64,000 nucleotides of DNA from Halostella pelagica (GTDB taxonomy: Archaea; Halobacteriota; Halobacteria; Halobacteriales; Natronoarchaeaceae), in contig CP040678.1 of the NCBI GenBank assembly GCA_005954745.1, positions 992,001 through 1,056,000 on the forward strand, written 5' to 3'. Below the pieces are notes generated by a model, which was not told the origin of the DNA, did not search any database, and was given only the letters and a program-made list of their open reading frames with translations. Made by a program: the position numbers and the translations under genes. This document shows, in pieces, positions 61,849 through 64,000 of this stretch. How positions within the stretch are numbered: the first letter of the stretch is position 1; every line of letters begins with the position of its first letter.

Positions 61849-62517
61849 TCACATCGACCTCGTCGGCGTCAGCGACTTCACCTTGAACTCGGATTTCGAA
61901 CAGTACCGTTCTGCGACGCGACCGAGCGCCCGTGTTCGCAGTACATCGGCCACGTTATGCAGCACAAGCTCCGCGAACCGCCCGTCCTCGAACGCCGTCA
62001 CAGCCTCTTTGCTGTCCGCGAACGGGTCAATCTCACCGTGCGAGCCGTCGCACAGCACGTCGTACGCCGTCACGAGATCACTGTTCTCGTCACCATCTAC
62101 TGTCGTGTTGAACCGGTCCGTGACGAGCGGCATCACATCAGCGTACGGCACGTCCACGAACGGCCACGCCAACTCACGCTTCGCGTGCCGCGTCCGAAGG
62201 AACGGCAAGTCGAATCCACCGTTCCATCGCTCGCCATTGTACGCCACGAGCAGCACGTCACCATCACGAAACCGCTCCGCAACGAACTCCGACACCGCGA
62301 CCAGCAACTCCTGTTCAGACCCGTGTGTAGACACTCGGACGAGCGTCTCCGACACTGCTGACTCAACAGCCGACTCAATACCTGACACGTCCCGTCCGCC
62401 AGTCTGCACCAACACGCGGACACCCATCGGCACCGCAAACCCGACCGCCGTCACCTCGTCATCAACGTCGAATCCGGTTGACTCGATATCGAACGCCACT
62501 TGCTCCAACACCATCAC
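61849..62517 (-). CDS. DEDD-type (RNase H-fold) 3'-5' exonuclease
   Basis: A 222-aa protein with the DEDD set: 'VAFDIESTGFD' (D..E, motif I), 'LVAYNGERWNGGFDLPFL' (motif II Asp) and 'FAELVLHNVADVLRT' (motif III Asp). Intervening 'ADVMPLVTDRF' resembles the region after ExoII in archaeal exonuclease-like proteins. It would remove nucleotides from DNA or RNA 3' ends. The start overlaps the preceding gene by 4 nt. Confidence 0.8.
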   Translation of the reverse strand: MMVLEQVAFDIESTGFDVDDEVTAVGFAVPMGVRVLVQTGGRDVSGIESAVESAVSETLVRVSTHGSEQELLVAVSEFVAERFRDGDVLLVAYNGERWNGGFDLPFLRTRHAKRELAWPFVDVPYADVMPLVTDRFNTTVDGDENSDLVTAYDVLCDGSHGEIDPFADSKEAVTAFEDGRFAELVLHNVADVLRTRALGRVAERYCSKSEFKVKSLTPTRSM

Positions 62518-62735
62518 ACACCACCTCCGTCCGACGCCGCGGCCGCACGCTCCGGAACCCGGTCCGCGCCACTCGGCCGCAGACGAAACTCTCCGAACCC
62601 GAACTTCGAGTGTGTTCCGACCCGCGTCAGACCGTTCTTCGCTGTCCGAACCCCATCATGACGGTACGCCGATACCAACGGGTCCACCGCATCGGCGTCA
62701 ACTTCCACCTCTGCATCGATGACCGCATCACGCAT
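62514..62735 (-). CDS. Small hypothetical protein in exonuclease/HNH operon
   Basis: A 73-aa protein opening MRDAVIDAEVEVDADAVDPL and ending in an alanine/glycine-rich tail. The ATG at 62735 overlaps the stop of the preceding gene by 8 nt, and its stop overlaps the exonuclease gene by 4 nt, so coupling decides this start over longer alternatives. Function unknown. Confidence 0.6.
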   Translation of the reverse strand: MRDAVIDAEVEVDADAVDPLVSAYRHDGVRTAKNGLTRVGTHSKFGFGEFRLRPSGADRVPERAAAASDGGGV

Positions 62736-63060
62736 CCCGACCACCCGCCCGACCAGCGTCATCATCATCGCCAGTCGATGCATCCGCCTCTTGTTCCTGG
62801 GCTGTGCGGAGCCCCGTCGACGGCTCCATCAACTCATCGAGACAGTCAGTATCAGAATCAGCAGTCGCTGAGGACCCGTCACTCGCGGCACTCGCCTCTC
62901 CACCGCCAGCCGCAACAATCGACTCCTTCGATGCCTCTCGTTCTTGAGCGGTCCGCAGACCAGTCGCAGGCTCCGCTAGTTTGTCCAGTTCCGCACCGTC
63001 CTGATCCACATTCTCCGGTTCATCGTCGCCCGAATCCCAATCGTCACGTCCACCAGTCAT
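62728..63060 (-). CDS. Acidic protein with two copies of an EPxTGLRTAQE motif
   Basis: A 110-aa disordered-looking protein. Two near-identical 18-residue units occur, 'LDKLAEPATGLRTAQERE' and 'LDELMEPSTGLRTAQEQE', separated by a ~35-residue Ala/Ser/Gly/Asp linker. Repeated short linear motifs in a disordered chain suggest a two-site adaptor. It overlaps the genes on either side by 4 and 8 nt. Confidence 0.65.
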   Translation of the reverse strand: MTGGRDDWDSGDDEPENVDQDGAELDKLAEPATGLRTAQEREASKESIVAAGGGEASAASDGSSATADSDTDCLDELMEPSTGLRTAQEQEADASTGDDDDAGRAGGRDA

Positions 63061-63641
63061 ACCGAACCACCCGCTACCCCGTCATCATCACCAGGGACGG
63101 GCACATCACCATCACGCTGCGCAGCCCGCGCCTGCAACGCCCTGACGAACTCCGGCCGGCACTCCGACCGCCACAACTCGTCCTTCTCCTCCATCGATGA
63201 CTCCGCGGACTCTCGCTCCACACCACCGGAAGCAACGTTCGACCCCTTGCTCCCTCCATCCGGGATCAGGCGTAGTGACTTCGTCGCCGCCACGCTCACC
63301 CCGACCACTTCAGGCGCAAGCAACACCGGCCACGACGACTGCGTCGCCCCATCAGAGCACAATCCGATGCGACCCTCAACGAGCAACTCGCGCACACCAA
63401 GCGTGAACACCTCGGGACGCTTGTGCCGCCGGCCACCACACACGACATATCCGACCTGGAACATCACCTCCCCAGCCGATCGGAACGCATACACAACAAC
63501 TGCATCACCCTCCTGAAGAGGAGAGCCGCACACTTGACACGTCGCGGCCCCTTCCCCGAGCGAAATATAATTTATTTGATATATGTCTTCAATTAGCGAA
63601 CTGTCGTCGCCTTCTTGTGTTTCTGGATTTGATTTGTTCAT
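63057..63641 (-). CDS. Zinc-binding hypothetical protein, first gene of exonuclease/HNH operon
   Basis: A 194-aa protein. 'ATCQVCGSPLQEGDAVVVYAFRSAG' and the later 'YVVCGGRRHKRPEVF' and 'GLC' cysteines suggest a treble-clef-like zinc site of the HNH-like or DUF type, though no catalytic His pair is evident. The C-terminal half is acidic. Start at 63641 (MNKSNPET); the 15 upstream codons lack coding character. It overlaps the repeat-motif gene by 4 nt. Confidence 0.65.
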   Translation of the reverse strand: MNKSNPETQEGDDSSLIEDIYQINYISLGEGAATCQVCGSPLQEGDAVVVYAFRSAGEVMFQVGYVVCGGRRHKRPEVFTLGVRELLVEGRIGLCSDGATQSSWPVLLAPEVVGVSVAATKSLRLIPDGGSKGSNVASGGVERESAESSMEEKDELWRSECRPEFVRALQARAAQRDGDVPVPGDDDGVAGGSV

Positions 63642-63729
63642 GGGTTCTCGGACGGTATTCGGAACCCAGCCTGGGTGCTGCAACACCCGGGCACTTCTGT
63701 CGATCAGTGCCCAACGGCTGAGTTCACAC

Positions 63730-63779
63730 CCATTAGTCGCGCGTCTAATGGCATAAACCTTTGGACACTCGACTAATGG
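63730..63779. promoter_or_regulatory. Inverted-repeat operator candidate between divergent genes
   Basis: CCATTAG (63730-63736) and CTAATGG (63745-63751) form a perfect inverted repeat with an 8-bp spacer, and a third CTAATGG stands at 63773-63779. The cluster lies in the 184-bp region between the exonuclease/HNH operon and the HTH gene at 63826, where a local repressor would bind. Confidence 0.55.
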
Positions 63780-63825
63780 AGAATCATCCAGCAGTCATAT
63801 GTGAAATGGCACTCACACCAGTACC

Positions 63826-64000
63826 ATGGGCGACCGGGATCGGGACGAAAAAAGTGGGAAGTTTACTGAGGAATATCCTCGCCAGGATTTTCTGGAAGCC
63901 TTAGCAGAACTCGGACCAAGTGGCACTACAGATATTTCGGATTATGTTGGCTGTGATCGCCGAACCGCTTATCTGAAATTAAAATCGATCGAAGAGGATG
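63826..64000 (+). CDS. Winged-helix DNA-binding protein (partial, cut by window end)
   Basis: The first 58 codons are present: MGDRDRDEKSGKFTEEYP then a helix-turn-helix, 'FLEALAELGPSGTTDISDYVGCDRRTAYLKLKSIEED'. This looks like a small archaeal winged-helix regulator. It is divergent from the operon at 60593-63641 and next to the CTAATGG repeats, so it probably controls them. The C-terminus lies outside the window. Confidence 0.7.
   Translation, partial: MGDRDRDEKSGKFTEEYPRQDFLEALAELGPSGTTDISDYVGCDRRTAYLKLKSIEED

Overview
The window comes from a halophilic archaeon (class Halobacteria). The evidence is the high GC content, very acidic proteins, TATA boxes placed about 25-30 nt before start codons (leaderless genes), frequent ATGA start/stop overlaps, and haloarchaea-specific families (DUF7342-, DUF7344- and DUF6141-like, small DoxX-type membrane proteins). 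I cannot name a genus. I saw no rRNA, tRNA, CRISPR array or complete insertion sequence.

Region 1 (1-21.9 kb) looks chromosome-like or like a metal-stress island. It holds a DUF4097 lipoprotein, a TraB-family protein, a YihY/BrkB membrane protein and an aldo/keto reductase. A redox and metalloid block follows at 5.4-11.6 kb: a HxlR regulator divergent from a SelW-like/glutaredoxin-like/DoxX/ACR3-type operon, then a second HxlR regulator and a MerB-like lyase with a DoxX protein. Two operator candidates are visible here. Next come a pentapeptide-repeat/K+-channel fusion, a Spo0M-like protein, a P1B-type metal ATPase with an SPC motif, an ABC exporter pair, and small membrane proteins including an SdpI type.

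Region 2 (21.9-43.3 kb) is a mobile nuclease island. It opens with a tyrosine recombinase behind a conserved ~140-bp non-coding module. It carries a frameshifted DUF7342-type regulator, a Mre11/SbcD-like phosphoesterase, a restriction-endonuclease-like protein, an AddB-like/AddA-like nuclease-helicase pair, a Cas4-like nuclease with a zinc-ribbon ORF and another PD-(D/E)XK protein, two small regulators, a NucS-like nuclease and a complete type I restriction-modification operon (hsdM-hsdS-hsdR).

Region 3 (43.4-64 kb) starts with a second copy of the same module and a paralogous recombinase. It then carries a trypsin-like protease, a PD-(D/E)XK-like protein, a tandem pair of tyrosine recombinases, a NO VEIN-like nuclease, a cluster of small overlapping ORFs, a CARF-like + PIN-like operon, an AbiE toxin-antitoxin pair, DUF429 and GIY-YIG proteins, an unrecognised soluble + membrane gene pair, and an operon with a DEDD exonuclease and an HNH endonuclease. 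Almost every recognisable gene after 22 kb is a recombinase, nuclease, DNA-binding regulator or toxin. The whole stretch therefore reads as stacked integrative elements loaded with defence genes.

The best candidates for something undescribed are: (i) the CARF-like + PIN-like operon at 52.5-54.2 kb with a coupled-looking 34-aa ORF and no CRISPR locus in view; (ii) the repeated module before the recombinases, with an orphan third copy at 15.5 kb; (iii) the Mre11-like/REase-like/AddAB-like set; and (iv) the two-gene membrane system at 57.6-60.5 kb.
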